Positions 27,812 to 37,514 are shown, counted from the first letter of the stretch. The stretch is 64,000 nt of DNA from Natrinema saccharevitans (GCF_001953745.1 NZ_LWLN01000001.1:620001-684000), one strand, 5' to 3'. The notes: generated by a model from the sequence alone, not told the origin. Numbers and translations are program-made.

Positions 27812-27992
27812 AAGCGAAACAGAAGCGGACGACGACCGCACGGGCGAGCACGCCGCAAAGCGGACGGGACAGATCGAGTCCTGTCAGCGCTGTGGTCGCG
27901 AGCAAGGACTCGTCGGCAAGTACGACATCAATCTCTGCCGGCAGTGCTTCCGCGAGATCGCCCGCGAGATGGGATTCAGGAAGTATCGATAA
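27804..27992 (+). CDS. rps14: Small ribosomal subunit protein uS14 (zinc form)
   Basis: 62 residues. A four-cysteine zinc site is formed by Cys27, Cys30, Cys45 and Cys48 (CQRC and CRQC), followed by the basic end [14 protein letters not shown]. The first 20 residues are an acidic extension typical of halophiles. It lies two bases from rps8. Confidence 0.96.
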   Translation: MSESETEADDDRTGEHAAKRTGQIESCQRCGREQGLVGKYDINLCRQCFREIAREMGFRKYR

Positions 27993-27993
27993 C

Positions 27994-28386
27994 ATGACCG
28001 GAAACGATCCACTCAGCAACGCGCTCTCGGGACTCGACAACGCCGAGAGCGTGGGTCATCTCACCCACGAGGTAACGCCCGCCTCGAACGAGATCGGCAG
28101 CGTACTCGAGGTCTTCTACGACCGCGGGTACATCGACGGCTTCGAGTACGTCGACGACGGCAAAGCCGGTCACTTCGAGGTCGAACTGAAAGGAGCGATC
28201 AACGAGTGCGGCCCCATCAAGCCCCGCTACGCCGTTGGCGCTGAAGACTTCGAGAAGTGGGAGAAGCGCTATCTCCCGGCTCGAGACTTCGGTGCGCTCG
28301 TCGTCACGACGAGCAGTGGCATCATGAGCCACTACGAGGCACGCGAGCAGGGTATTGGGGGCCAGGTGATCGCATACGTCTACTAA
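27994..28386 (+). CDS. rps8: Small ribosomal subunit protein uS8
   Basis: 130 residues from ATG 27994 ([20 protein letters not shown]). Recognised by [20 protein letters not shown], the archaeal middle segment, and the C-terminal signature [21 protein letters not shown] central 16S rRNA platform binder, two bases before rpl6. Confidence 0.97.
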   Translation: MTGNDPLSNALSGLDNAESVGHLTHEVTPASNEIGSVLEVFYDRGYIDGFEYVDDGKAGHFEVELKGAINECGPIKPRYAVGAEDFEKWEKRYLPARDFGALVVTTSSGIMSHYEAREQGIGGQVIAYVY

Positions 28387-28388
28387 CC

Positions 28389-28922
28389 ATGCGAGTTGAA
28401 CTGGAAATCCCCGAAAACGTAACCGTCGAGGTCGATCGGTTCGACGTGACCGTCGAAGGTCCGGAAGGCACCGTTTCGCGGCGCCTCTGGTACCCCGACG
28501 TGACCGTCGAGACAGACGACGACCAGGTGGTCATCGAAAGCGGTGCCGAGGACGCGAAGACGAACTCGACCGTCGGCACCTTCGAGAGCCACATCACCAA
28601 CGCCTTCCACGGCGTGACCGAGGGCTGGGAGTACGAGATGGAGGTCTTCTACTCTCACTTCCCGATGCAGGTCCGCGTGGAGGGCGAGGAGGTCGTCATC
28701 GAGAACTTCCTCGGCGAAAAGGCACCGCGACGAACGACTATCCACGGTGAGACGGAGGTTACCGTCGACGACGAGCAGCTCGTCCTGTCCGGCCCCAGCA
28801 AGGAAGACGTCGGACAGACGGCGGCGGACATCGAGCAGCTGACGAAGGTCAGCGGCAAGGACACCCGTATCTTCCAGGACGGGGTCTACATCACCAACAA
28901 ACCCGCCAAGGGAGGTGCCTGA
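28389..28922 (+). CDS. rpl6: Large ribosomal subunit protein uL6
   Basis: 177 residues (MRVELEIPENVTVEVDRFDV). It has two tandem uL6 folds, with FHGVTEGWEYEMEVFYSHFP between them and VLSGPSKEDVGQTAADIEQL with KDTRIFQDGVYI at the end. It binds near the sarcin-ricin loop. Confidence 0.97.
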   Translation: MRVELEIPENVTVEVDRFDVTVEGPEGTVSRRLWYPDVTVETDDDQVVIESGAEDAKTNSTVGTFESHITNAFHGVTEGWEYEMEVFYSHFPMQVRVEGEEVVIENFLGEKAPRRTTIHGETEVTVDDEQLVLSGPSKEDVGQTAADIEQLTKVSGKDTRIFQDGVYITNKPAKGGA

Positions 28923-28925
28923 TAG

Positions 28926-29636
28926 ATGGCAGACGACGAACCCCAGGAACTCGAGGACATCAGCGGCGTCGGCGCGAGCAAGGCAGACGCACTACGCGAC
29001 GCCGGCTTCGAGTCCATCCAGGACGTCAAGGAAGCCGATCAGGACGACCTCGCCGAGGCCGACGGCGTCGGAAACGCGCTCGCGGCCCGTATCAAGGCTG
29101 ACGTCGGTGACCTCGAGGTCACCGAGGAGACCGAGGCCGAGATCGAAGACGAAGGTGCAGAAGAAGCGGAGCCGGAGGAAGACGTCGAAACCGAACTGCA
29201 GCCCCGCGGGCTGACCGAGAAGACGCCCGACCTCTCCGAGGACGAGGAGCGACTCCTCAACCGACGGAAAAAGGAGGGGAAGCCGCAGTTCAACCGGCAG
29301 GACTACCACAAGAAAAAGCGGACGCCGGAGTCCTGGCGTCGACCCCGCGGCACGCTGTCCAAGCAGCGCCGCGGCGTCAAGGGCAAGGGCCCGAAGGTCC
29401 AGGCCGGCTACCGTACGCCGACGGAAGTCCGCGGAAAGCACCCCAGCGGCTTCGAGGAAGTCTACGTCGAGAACACGGACGACCTCGAGGGTGTCGACGG
29501 CGACCGCGAGGCGGTCCGGATCGCCTCGGCGGTCGGCGCGCGCAAGCGCGAACGCATCGAGGAACAGGCCGAGGAACAGGGCGTCCGCGTCCTGAACCCG
29601 ACCTACGAGGAAGTCGAGGTGGAATCAGATGACTGA
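28926..29636 (+). CDS. rpl32e: Large ribosomal subunit protein eL32 with N-terminal helix-hairpin-helix domain
   Basis: 236 residues. Residues 6-60 form a helix-hairpin-helix module ([20 protein letters not shown] and [20 protein letters not shown]), followed by an acidic linker. The eL32 core starts around residue 105 ([20 protein letters not shown]) and includes [20 protein letters not shown]. The fused HhH domain is characteristic of haloarchaea, and its job on the ribosome is unknown. It overlaps rpl19e by eight bases. Confidence 0.96.
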   Translation: MADDEPQELEDISGVGASKADALRDAGFESIQDVKEADQDDLAEADGVGNALAARIKADVGDLEVTEETEAEIEDEGAEEAEPEEDVETELQPRGLTEKTPDLSEDEERLLNRRKKEGKPQFNRQDYHKKKRTPESWRRPRGTLSKQRRGVKGKGPKVQAGYRTPTEVRGKHPSGFEEVYVENTDDLEGVDGDREAVRIASAVGARKRERIEEQAEEQGVRVLNPTYEEVEVESDD

Positions 29637-30078
29637 TCTCTCCGCACAGAAGCGACTGGCCGCCGACGTCTTGGACGTCGGCGAGAACCGCGTCTGGCTC
29701 GACCCTGACGCCCAGGGCGACATCGCCGAAGCGATCACCCGCGACGAGATCCGCGAACTCGTCGACGAGGGTCGCATTCAGGCCGACGAACCCTCGGGCA
29801 ACTCCCGCGGTCGCGCCCGCGAGCGCAACGCGAAACGCGCCTACGGCCACCAGAAGGGCCAGGGCAAGCGCCGCGGCAAGAAAGGCGCCCGCCAGAACGA
29901 GAAAGACGAGTGGCAGGACAAGATTCGCGCACAGCGTCGGAAGCTGCGTGAACTCCGCGACAAGGGCGAACTCTCGCCCACGCAGTACCGCGAGCTCTAC
30001 AAGAAGGCTGGCGGCGGGGAGTTCCGTAGCGTCCGGTACCTGTTGAACTACATCGACGACAACTACGGTGACCAATAA
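29629..30078 (+). CDS. rpl19e: Large ribosomal subunit protein eL19
   Basis: 149 residues ([20 protein letters not shown]). Recognised by [20 protein letters not shown], the basic helix with [20 protein letters not shown] and [20 protein letters not shown]. An archaeal/eukaryotic protein at a subunit bridge. It shares one base with rpl18. Confidence 0.97.
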   Translation: MTDLSAQKRLAADVLDVGENRVWLDPDAQGDIAEAITRDEIRELVDEGRIQADEPSGNSRGRARERNAKRAYGHQKGQGKRRGKKGARQNEKDEWQDKIRAQRRKLRELRDKGELSPTQYRELYKKAGGGEFRSVRYLLNYIDDNYGDQ

Positions 30079-30626
30079 TGGCGACAGGACCACGATACAA
30101 AGTACCGATGCGGCGTCGCCGTGAGGTCCGGACGGACTACCACCAGAGGTTGCGCCTGCTGAAATCGGGCAAGCCCCGCCTCGTCGCTCGCAAGAGCAAC
30201 AAGCATACTACGGCGCAGCTGATCACTCCCGGACCTCAGGGAGACGAGACGCTCGCAAGCGCACACTCGAGCGATCTCGAGGAGTACGGTTGGGACGCAC
30301 CCACGAGCAACATTTCGGCGGCGTATCTGACCGGCCTGCTGGCCGGCCAGCGAGCCGTCGAGGCCGGGATCGAGGAAGCAGTGCTGGACATCGGCCTCAA
30401 CACCGCGACGCCTGGCAACAAGGTGTTTGCGGTACAGGAGGGCGCGATCGATGCCGGCCTCGATATCCCGCACAACGACAGCGTACTGGCGGACTGGTCG
30501 CGCACCCGCGGCGAACACATCGCCGAGTACGCCGAGCAGCTAGACGAACCGCTCTACAGCGGCGAGTTCGACGCGACTGACCTCCCCGAACACTTCGACG
30601 AGGTACGTGAGGAGATCCTAGAATGA
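30078..30626 (+). CDS. rpl18: Large ribosomal subunit protein uL18
   Basis: 182 residues ([20 protein letters not shown]), with [36 protein letters not shown] and [20 protein letters not shown]. It binds 5S rRNA with uL5. It overlaps rps5 by four bases. Confidence 0.97.
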   Translation: MATGPRYKVPMRRRREVRTDYHQRLRLLKSGKPRLVARKSNKHTTAQLITPGPQGDETLASAHSSDLEEYGWDAPTSNISAAYLTGLLAGQRAVEAGIEEAVLDIGLNTATPGNKVFAVQEGAIDAGLDIPHNDSVLADWSRTRGEHIAEYAEQLDEPLYSGEFDATDLPEHFDEVREEILE

Positions 30627-31279
30627 GTGGAAACAACTACAACGACGGCGGATGGGAACCGGTTACCCGTCTCGGCCGAATGGTTCAGGAGGGCGACATC
30701 GAGACGATGGAGGACGCCCTCAACTCGGGCCTCCCGCTGAAGGAGCCCGAACTCGTCGACCAGCTCCTCCCCGGACTGGAAGACGAGGTGCTGGACATCA
30801 ACATGGTCCAGCGGATGACCGACTCCGGGCGACGCGTGAAGTTCCGCTGTGTCGTCGCCGTCGGCAACCGCGACGGCTTCATCGGCTACGCGGAAGGCCG
30901 CGACGACCAGGTCGGCTCCGCCATCCAGAAGGCCATCGGTATCGCGAAGCTGAACATGATCCAGGTGCCCCGCGGCTCGGGGTCCTGGGAGGACCGTTCG
31001 GACCGGCCACACTCGCTGACCCGACGGACGACCGGCAAAGCCGGTTCCGTCGAGGTCGAACTCATCCCCGCCCCCGAAGGGCTGGGGCTGGCCGCCAGCG
31101 ACACCGTCCGTCACGTCCTCGAGCTGGCCGGTATCGAGAACGCCTGGACGAAGAGCCACGGCAACACCCGAACGACGGTCAACCTCGCGAAAGCGACCTA
31201 CAACGCACTCGAGAACGCCTCGCAGTCGCGGCATCCGCGCCGTCGACCCGACCGCGAGGAAGCCGAGGTGAGTGAGTGA
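30623..31279 (+). CDS. rps5: Small ribosomal subunit protein uS5
   Basis: 218 residues ([20 protein letters not shown]). The double-stranded RNA-binding S5 domain is [20 protein letters not shown] with [20 protein letters not shown], and the C-terminal part has [20 protein letters not shown] with the Thr-Lys-Ser-His-Gly run ([20 protein letters not shown]). It is involved in decoding accuracy and lines the mRNA entry channel. Confidence 0.97.
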   Translation: MSGNNYNDGGWEPVTRLGRMVQEGDIETMEDALNSGLPLKEPELVDQLLPGLEDEVLDINMVQRMTDSGRRVKFRCVVAVGNRDGFIGYAEGRDDQVGSAIQKAIGIAKLNMIQVPRGSGSWEDRSDRPHSLTRRTTGKAGSVEVELIPAPEGLGLAASDTVRHVLELAGIENAWTKSHGNTRTTVNLAKATYNALENASQSRHPRRRPDREEAEVSE

Positions 31280-31746
31280 TGAAAGCGATCGTGCAGGTTC
31301 GCGGCGAAGTGAACCGACAGGAAGACGTTCAGGACACGCTGGAGATGCTCAACATCCACAGCGTCAACCACTGCGCGCTCGTCCCCGAAACCGACGCCTA
31401 CGAGGGGATGGTCGCGAAGGTCAACGACTACGTCGCCCACGGCGAACCCGACGCCGACGTCCTCGAGACGCTGCTCGCGAAGCGAGCCGAACCCCTCGAG
31501 GGCGACCAGTCCGATGTCGACGAGGCGTGGCTGGCCGACAACACCGAGTACGACGGCTTCGGTGTACTGGCCGACGCGCTCCTTGCGGAGGAGACGACGC
31601 TTCGTGACGAGGGACTGTCACCGACGCTTCGACTTCACCCGCCGCGGGGAGGTCACGAGGGTATCAAGAAGCCGACCGTCGAGGGCGGCCAACTCGGAAA
31701 GCATACAACAGGGGAGATTAACGACCTCCTAGAATCGATGCGATAA
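31279..31746 (+). CDS. rpl30: Large ribosomal subunit protein uL30
   Basis: 155 residues from ATG 31279, whose A is the last base of the rps5 stop. The N-terminal uL30 fold ([20 protein letters not shown]) has the archaeal long form with the C-terminal SPTLRLHPPRGGHEGIKKPT and EGGQLGKHTTGEINDLLESM. Confidence 0.97.
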   Translation: MKAIVQVRGEVNRQEDVQDTLEMLNIHSVNHCALVPETDAYEGMVAKVNDYVAHGEPDADVLETLLAKRAEPLEGDQSDVDEAWLADNTEYDGFGVLADALLAEETTLRDEGLSPTLRLHPPRGGHEGIKKPTVEGGQLGKHTTGEINDLLESMR

Positions 31747-31748
31747 CC

Positions 31749-32231
31749 ATGACGAGCAAAAAACGACGCCAGCGCGGATCGCGGACCCACAGCGGCGGTT
31801 CCCACAAGAATCGACGCGGTGCGGGCCATCGCGGTGGCCGCGGCCGTGCCGGGCGCAGCAAACACGAGTTCCACAACTACGAACCGAAGGGCAAACACGG
31901 CTTCAAGCGACCTCACGACATCCGCGAGACGGTCGCGGAGATCGACGTCCAGAAGCTAGACGAGGACGCGATCCTCTACGTCGCGGAGGACCTCGCCGAA
32001 GAGACCGACGGCGGCTACGAACTCGACGCTCGCGATATCGTCGAGGACGGCCACGAGGTGGACAAGGTGAAGGTCCTCGGCTCGGGGCAGGTCCGCAACG
32101 AGCTGACCGTGACGGCCGACGCTTTCTCCGACGCCGCACGCGAGAAGCTCGAGGCCGCCGGCGGCGACGCGGTCCTCACCGAGCGCGCACAGGAAGCGGA
32201 CGACGCCGACACCGAACAGGACGAGGAGTAA
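31749..32231 (+). CDS. rpl15: Large ribosomal subunit protein uL15
   Basis: 160 residues. The N-terminus is basic and Gly-rich (MTSKKRRQRGSRTHSGGSHK, RRGAGHRGGRGRAGRSKHE) and penetrates the rRNA. The globular part has ARDIVEDGHEVDKVKVLGSG and VTADAFSDAAREKLEAAGGD. It lies three bases before secY, the usual spc-operon junction. Confidence 0.97.
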   Translation: MTSKKRRQRGSRTHSGGSHKNRRGAGHRGGRGRAGRSKHEFHNYEPKGKHGFKRPHDIRETVAEIDVQKLDEDAILYVAEDLAEETDGGYELDARDIVEDGHEVDKVKVLGSGQVRNELTVTADAFSDAAREKLEAAGGDAVLTERAQEADDADTEQDEE

Positions 32232-32234
32232 CAC

Positions 32235-33695
32235 ATGGGATGGAAGGAAGCCGCTGAACCGGTCCTAACGCGGATGCCAGCAGTGCGCCGTCCGGAGGGG
32301 CACGTCCCCTTCAAGCGCAAGCTGATGTGGACGGCCGGCATCCTCATGTTGTATTTCTTCCTGACGAACGTCACGCTGCTCGGTCTGCAGTCCGGCGGGG
32401 CAAACGACCTCTTCGGCGAGTTCCGCGCGATCCTCGCGGGCTCGCAGGGGTCGGTGCTGCAGGTCGGTATCGGCCCGATCGTCACCGCGAGCATCGTCTT
32501 ACAGCTGCTCGGCGGGGCGAACCTGCTCGGACTCGACACCGACGATCCGCGGGACCAGGTCCTCTATCAGGGACTCCAGAAGCTGCTGGTGGTCCTGATG
32601 GTGATCCTGACCGGGCTGCCGATGGTGTTCGCCGGCGGCTTCCTGCCAGCCCAGTCGTCGCTCCAACTCGGCGGCCTCGCCCTCGAGGGAACACAGGTTC
32701 AGCTCCTGATGTTCGCTCAGATCCTCGTCGGCGGGGTTCTCATCCTCTACATGGACGAGGTCGTCAGCAAGTGGGGCGTCGGGAGCGGGATCGGCCTGTT
32801 CATCATCGCCGGCGTGAGCCAGCGACTGGTCACCGGTCTCGTCCAGCCCGCACAGGGCGGGTTCTTTTTCGACTGGTACCGTATCCTGACCGGACAGGTC
32901 GACGTCGGATCGCTCGTCTCGGCGGCCGGTCTGCAGACGCTGCTGATCAACGAGGGCCACATCATCGCCCTGGTGACGACGCTGCTGATCTTCGGGATCG
33001 TCGTCTACGCGGAGTCGGTCCGCGTCGAGATCCCGCTGAGCCACGCCCGCGTCAAGGGCGCTCGCGGTCGCTTCCCCGTGAAGCTCATCTACGCGAGCGT
33101 CCTGCCGATGATCCTCGTCCGCGCCGTACAGGCGAACGTCCAGTTCATGGGCCAGATCCTCAACCGGCAGTGGGGCGGGATGCCCACCTGGCTCGGGACC
33201 TACTCGCAGGGCCAGCCCGACGGCGGGCTGTTCTACTATCTGGCACCGATCTACTCGCCTCAGGACTGGATGTGGTGGACGGCCAACGTCTCCCAGAACG
33301 CGTGGCAGGTGCTGATCCGGATCGGCATCGACGTCACCTTCATGGTCGTCGGCGGTGCGATCTTCGCCATCTTCTGGGTCGAGACGACCGACATGGGGCC
33401 CGAGTCGACGGCGAAGCAGATCCAGAACTCCGGGATGCAGATCCCCGGCTTCCGACAGAACGTCGGCGTCATCGAGAAGGTCATGGAACGGTACATTCCG
33501 CAGGTGACCGTCATCGGCGGTGCGCTGGTCGGCCTGCTGGCCGTCTGGGCGAACATGCTTGGCACTATCGGTAACGTCTCCGGGACGGGGCTGCTGCTTG
33601 CGGTCTCGATCACGTACAAGCTGTACGAGGAGATCGCCGAGGAACAGCTCATGGAGATGCATCCGATGATGCGCCAGATGTTTGGCAACGAGTAA
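32235..33695 (+). CDS. secY: Protein translocase subunit SecY
   Basis: 486 residues with ten predicted membrane helices. An amphipathic N-terminus precedes TM1 (LMWTAGILMLYFFLTNVTLL). The plug region contains LFGEFRAILAGSQGSVLQVG and GIGPIVTASIVLQLLGGANL. Loops 6/7 and 8/9 carry HARVKGARGRFPVKLIYASV and the GFRQN motif of IPGFRQNVGVIE. SecY is the channel of the Sec61/SecYEG translocon in the cytoplasmic membrane. It closes the superoperon here: the next gene on this strand that normally follows it, adk, lies 8 kb away. Confidence 0.97.
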   Translation: MGWKEAAEPVLTRMPAVRRPEGHVPFKRKLMWTAGILMLYFFLTNVTLLGLQSGGANDLFGEFRAILAGSQGSVLQVGIGPIVTASIVLQLLGGANLLGLDTDDPRDQVLYQGLQKLLVVLMVILTGLPMVFAGGFLPAQSSLQLGGLALEGTQVQLLMFAQILVGGVLILYMDEVVSKWGVGSGIGLFIIAGVSQRLVTGLVQPAQGGFFFDWYRILTGQVDVGSLVSAAGLQTLLINEGHIIALVTTLLIFGIVVYAESVRVEIPLSHARVKGARGRFPVKLIYASVLPMILVRAVQANVQFMGQILNRQWGGMPTWLGTYSQGQPDGGLFYYLAPIYSPQDWMWWTANVSQNAWQVLIRIGIDVTFMVVGGAIFAIFWVETTDMGPESTAKQIQNSGMQIPGFRQNVGVIEKVMERYIPQVTVIGGALVGLLAVWANMLGTIGNVSGTGLLLAVSITYKLYEEIAEEQLMEMHPMMRQMFGNE

Positions 33696-34395
33696 GCCCG
33701 TTCGCCGAACACCGCGTCTCACCGACTCGACTTCTCCGACCGTCTTCGTCCATCCGATAGCGGCGCTCTTCTCGAGGTTCGATCGCCGCTTCTCTCGTCC
33801 GCTCTCGAGGAATCGCGCGATCGATCCGAGGGTGCGCGGGACGGATCGGTTCGTTCTCCGGTCGGGACGGCCACCTCGATAACGGCAGTTCCCGGGCTCC
33901 GTCGAGACGGTTCTGACCGGGGAATCAGCAACGCCAGTAGAAGGCGACCGGTTCGGTTCCTCCGCGGTTCAGTCGGTGTCGTGATTCTGAGCGGATCGAG
34001 AGCACGTAATCGGGACGTGGAGATTCGTGTCGAGGCCGAACAGTCGAATTCGCCCTCGAGCGCGCCCGATAGCGTGGACCGTCGAGAACGAGACTCGCTC
34101 AACTCAAGTGCGATTCGTTCGGCAAATTTCGCTGCCTTCGTTTACCAGCGGTGGAGTCCGGAAGGTCCGACAGTGGCGGTTCTCCTGGTCGTAGTTCATC
34201 GGCTCCGGAACGTGGCGCGTCCGGGTAGACGAACGCTCCGGAGCGGCCGACTCGAGTCGACGGGCGGGACCCTGGTGACAGCCGGCCGCGTCTCGCGGCT
34301 GTAACGGCCGAGAGACTACTCGACGGCGCTGTCAGAAATCCCAACCCGTTGGAAGAAGAAAGGACGTGCCCGATCGTCTCGACGAGACGTCGCGG
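33696..34395. other. Long non-coding stretch between secY and the cox block
   Basis: About 700 bases with no convincing gene. Open frames on both strands (such as 33719-34102 minus and 33981-34304 plus) translate to Arg/Ser-rich, low-complexity sequence with no start signal or fold. An A/T-rich pocket lies near 34120-34145. No long inverted repeats seen. It marks the left edge of the block separating secY from adk. Confidence 0.45.
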
Positions 34396-34662
34396 TTACT
34401 GAATCGAGTACCCGGCGGCGAGGGTCAGCAGGACGACCATGAACGCCGCGGTGAGCATCATGTAGGTGATCGAGCGGGGCTCGTCTTTCAGGTGTTGGAA
34501 GTAGCCGGCGATCAGCGAGACCTTGATGACCGCCAACACCATCGTCCCGGCGATCGCAACCTGTTCGCTAAAGATCTCGGGGAAGTGGAAGAAGGCGAAC
34601 TTCCCTGTAGCCAGCAGTAGCAGTGCCACGTAAATCAGGCTGTACGTCCGAAGGCTCGCCAT
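34396..34662 (-). CDS. coxD: Cytochrome c oxidase subunit IV-like small membrane protein
   Basis: 88 residues from the ATG at 34660-34662 (MASLRTYSLIYVALLLLATG); upstream codons in frame are Arg/Pro-rich and rejected. It has three hydrophobic segments, with FAFFHFPEIF, VLAVIKVSLIAGYFQHLKDE and ITYMMLTAAFMVVLLTLAAG, matching the prokaryotic COX4 family. It probably supports assembly or stability of the heme-copper oxidase encoded at 37.5-41 kb. Confidence 0.8.
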   Translation of the reverse strand: MASLRTYSLIYVALLLLATGKFAFFHFPEIFSEQVAIAGTMVLAVIKVSLIAGYFQHLKDEPRSITYMMLTAAFMVVLLTLAAGYSIQ

Positions 34663-34816
34663 TAGTGGGGAATGTGAGCGACGGATACTTATACCTTCCT
34701 CATGCGCCTCCCCTCGAGGCGGGAGTTTCCGCGGAGCGACGGCTCGGCCGTCTCGTGATCGGGGCCGCGGGAGCGGAAGCGACACGTAAATAGACGCCCA
34801 GTCCGAACGACCGGCA

Positions 34817-36217
34817 ATGAGTGGACGGTCGGCGTTCGTCCGTCGATGCGGTATCGGCCTCGCGGTCGCGTTCGTCGCGCTGGCTGTCGGTGCCGGCGTC
34901 GCCGCCGCCAGCAACGTCGCCGCCGGTCTCACCGGCGGCAGCGACGTCTCCGTGCCGACGTGGCTTTACCTCGCGACCGGCGGCGGTACGGTCGGTGCCT
35001 CGGCGCTTTTGACCATGCTCGTGACCGACCGGGACGTCATCGGAACCTACCACGATCGCGCCCTCGAGTCGCCCGCGAAGCGGATCGAATCGGCCGGTGC
35101 CCTATTGCTCGGCGTCGTCGGCCTGCTCGGACTAGCCGGAATCCTCGTCGTCGGCGTCCTCGGACCGAATATCGGGCTGGTCAGCGCGACGGTTCTCGTG
35201 ACGTTCGCCGGTGGCCGCGCGCTGTTGACCATCTTCGCGTACACGGTCGGGAACCCCTGGCCCGCGCTGAACCCCTGGCGACGGATCGCCGAGGCCCTGC
35301 CGAGCGCCGACGAGCCCTACCCGGAGGCGTACGGCTCCTGGCCCGCCGTGATCGCGCTGTTGGTCTTCGTCTGGCTCGAGATCGTCGCGCCGCTGACGTC
35401 GTCGCCGCAGGCGCTGGTTCTCGTCCTCCTGCTGTACTCGTCGTTTACGCTCACGAGCGCGTTCGTGTTCTCCCCCGAGACGTGGTTTCGTCGCGGGGAC
35501 CCGCTCTCGCTGTGGTTCCGGTGTTACGGGGCCGTCGCACCGATCCAGCGGACCGACGACGGGCTCGAGGTGCGGTTCCCGGGCGCGCGCTTGAGCGAGA
35601 CCGACCTCGTGACCGACCGGTCGCTCGTAGCCTTCGTCCTGGCACTGATCTGGGAACTGACCTACAGCGGCTTCATCGTCACGCCGATCGGCGTTCGGAC
35701 GATCGAGACGGTAGTCGGGATCGGTCTGCCGCCGGGGCTGGTCTATCTGGCGCTGCTGGCGGGCGGGTTCGCGGTCTTCTGGAAGATCTACTGGCTCGCC
35801 GTCGATCGAACCCGTGAGCGAGCCGAGACGTATCTTTCCCGAACCTACCTCGGGCTCAGGCTCGCCGCCCCGTTGCTCGCCATCGCGGCCGGCTACCACC
35901 TCGCACACTACGTCGGCTTCGGGCTCTCGCTGTGGCCGTCGCTGGTCGACGCCGTGGCGATGCCGCTGAACCCGCCGCCGAACCCGACGCGCTATGCCCT
36001 GCCGGGCTGGTTCGGCTACGTCGAGATTGCCGGCATCCTGCTCGGCCACGTCCTCGCGGTGTGGGTCAGTCACACTGTCTCCTTCGACCTGTTTCCCGGC
36101 AAGCTACAGGCGATCAGGAGCCAGTACCCGCTGATCGTCGTGATGGTCTTTTTCACGATGGCGAGCCTGTATCTCGTCTCGCAGGGCTCGATGAGTCCGC
36201 CGTACGTCCCGAGCTGA
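34817..36217 (+). CDS. Polytopic membrane protein of the oxidase neighbourhood
   Basis: 466 residues with about ten to twelve membrane segments, starting with a signal-anchor-like helix (GIGLAVAFVALAVGAGVAAA). Conserved-looking loops include YTVGNPWPALNPWRRIAEAL and SPETWFRRGDPLSLWFRCYG. There is a His pair in a helix (AAGYHLAHYVGFGLS) and a C-terminal ILLGHVLAVWVSHTVSFD. The in-membrane His/Trp pattern is reminiscent of heme- or copper-handling proteins, but I cannot name a function. It lies divergently from the coxD-like gene and precedes two small membrane proteins. Confidence 0.75.
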   Translation: MSGRSAFVRRCGIGLAVAFVALAVGAGVAAASNVAAGLTGGSDVSVPTWLYLATGGGTVGASALLTMLVTDRDVIGTYHDRALESPAKRIESAGALLLGVVGLLGLAGILVVGVLGPNIGLVSATVLVTFAGGRALLTIFAYTVGNPWPALNPWRRIAEALPSADEPYPEAYGSWPAVIALLVFVWLEIVAPLTSSPQALVLVLLLYSSFTLTSAFVFSPETWFRRGDPLSLWFRCYGAVAPIQRTDDGLEVRFPGARLSETDLVTDRSLVAFVLALIWELTYSGFIVTPIGVRTIETVVGIGLPPGLVYLALLAGGFAVFWKIYWLAVDRTRERAETYLSRTYLGLRLAAPLLAIAAGYHLAHYVGFGLSLWPSLVDAVAMPLNPPPNPTRYALPGWFGYVEIAGILLGHVLAVWVSHTVSFDLFPGKLQAIRSQYPLIVVMVFFTMASLYLVSQGSMSPPYVPS

Positions 36218-36314
36218 CGGGTCGCCCGATCGACGCCCCGTCGTGGTGCTGGCCGATCGGCTCGGGATTCCGAACCGGCAATCACTTCTTCGCGCCGCCG
36301 CAACGACCGACCGA

Positions 36315-36599
36315 ATGGCGACCGATCGCACGCTCGAGTCGGAGTACGAGGTGCCGGCGGACGGCCCGGCAGCGACCTGTCCGTACTGTGGACGGCCGTT
36401 TCGCGCCGACCGCTACGTCACCTTCCACATCGGGGTCGAACACGCCGAGGAGTGTACGGACGCAGAGCGCGAGGCCTTCGACGAGGAACGCGACGACGAG
36501 GAGTACGACCTGTTCACGTTTCACTTCAAGGCCGCTATCTCGGTGTTTCTCGTCTATTTCCTGTTTACGTTCATCTACGCGCTCGTCTGGGCCGGATAG
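36315..36599 (+). CDS. Zinc-finger plus transmembrane mini-protein
   Basis: 94 residues from ATG 36315 (MATDRTLESEYEVPADGPAA). A C2H2-like finger (CPYCGRPF, then HIGVEH) is followed by an acidic helix and one C-terminal membrane segment (AAISVFLVYFLFTFIYALVW). It is a membrane-anchored cytoplasmic zinc finger. The family is unknown to me; its place between cox genes suggests a role in oxidase assembly or metal handling, as an inference. Confidence 0.7.
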   Translation: MATDRTLESEYEVPADGPAATCPYCGRPFRADRYVTFHIGVEHAEECTDAEREAFDEERDDEEYDLFTFHFKAAISVFLVYFLFTFIYALVWAG

Positions 36600-36668
36600 C
36601 TCGTGCGGTTCGCCGACTGGTTCGTTCTCCGGAATCCCTTTGCCCGCTGACTACACAGTATCGGTCAC

Positions 36669-36974
36669 GTGGCCACTGGCCGCCGTCGCCGGGACATCGT
36701 CGGTGCCCTCGGCATCACTTGCGTCCTGCCCGTTTCCCTCGGCGTGCCGTTCGCGCTCGGGGCGGCCGGTACCGACGACGCCGGAACGGCCGCCGCGGAC
36801 TCGATCGCGCCCGTCGCCGGGGCAAGTGGGCCGCCTGCCGATAGTTCGACCGACGCCGAACCGACCGCCGACGAAGACCCGTTCCCGATGGCCGTCGTCG
36901 GCGCGAGCGTCGCGCTCGTTACGATCCGTCTAGTGCTTGTCGTTCTGGCACGGTCTCGGACCGACGGAGCGTAA
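36669..36974 (+). CDS. Small two-helix membrane protein
   Basis: 101 residues from a GTG start (VATGRRRRDIVGALGITCVL). One hydrophobic segment lies at each end (IVGALGITCVLPVSLGVPFA and VVGASVALVTIRLVLVVLAR) around an acidic Ala/Pro-rich linker. No motif is recognised. It belongs to the string of cox-adjacent small membrane proteins. Start and coding status are moderately supported. Confidence 0.55.
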   Translation: MATGRRRRDIVGALGITCVLPVSLGVPFALGAAGTDDAGTAAADSIAPVAGASGPPADSSTDAEPTADEDPFPMAVVGASVALVTIRLVLVVLARSRTDGA

Positions 36975-37015
36975 CTACGGCGGCTATCGAGCGACGACAA
37001 CCGTACGCAGTGGGG

Positions 37016-37357
37016 TTACCTCGACGAGGGCCGACGCGGGAGGACCTGCCCCCAAACGTGCTTGTCGAGACATCGGACCGTCAGCGGCTCCTCGACCGCG
37101 AGACAACAGGAGAGGCGCGGATAGCCGAACCGGACCGCCGCGGCGTCGTGCCAGTGGGTCGGTTCCGGCGCGGGTTCGACCTCGACGGTACAGGTCGAAC
37201 ACAGCCCACGCCCCCCGCAGTTGGCAACTCGTGATATCGTCCCGTAGACGGGGAACCCGTGTTCGAGCAGCGCGTCCCGAAGGATCGTTCCGGACTCGAC
37301 CTCGATGACGCGTTCGCCCTCGTCGGTGATCACGGTTACCGGAATCGCCCCGCTCAT
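37016..37357 (-). CDS. 2Fe-2S ferredoxin, plant type
   Basis: 113 residues (MSGAIPVTVITDEGERVIEV). A beta-grasp domain with the cluster motif NCGGRGLCSTC and a downstream Cys-Cys pair (RLSCCLAVEEPL). The spacing resembles the C-x5-C-x2-C ... C 2Fe-2S arrangement. It is probably a soluble electron carrier. It lies downstream of the cox operon on the same strand, separated by a terminator-like hairpin, so it may be independently expressed. Confidence 0.85.
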   Translation of the reverse strand: MSGAIPVTVITDEGERVIEVESGTILRDALLEHGFPVYGTISRVANCGGRGLCSTCTVEVEPAPEPTHWHDAAAVRFGYPRLSCCLAVEEPLTVRCLDKHVWGQVLPRRPSSR

Positions 37358-37496
37358 ACTCGCAGTACGGGCCCGTAGTACGTGGTTCTAGTGGCCGCGG
37401 GACCGTTGCCTGTCGATAGGCCATCGGTAACAGGCGAATCGAGACCGCTCGAGCGCCCGTGTCGTTCGAGCGGCAAATCACGACCGAACGCCGAAA

Positions 37497-37514
37497 GCCC
37501 GCGTCGGCGCGGGC
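37497..37514 (-). terminator. Terminator of the coxB-coxAC operon
   Basis: On the minus strand, GCCCGCG-CCGA-CGCGGGC followed by TTT lies directly after the coxAC stop codon: a 7-bp all-GC stem with a 4-base loop. Confidence 0.6.

Noticed and set aside
33719-34304. Overlapping open frames in the secY-cox spacer
   Set aside because: Low-complexity Arg/Ser translations on both strands with no fold and no promoter in the right place.
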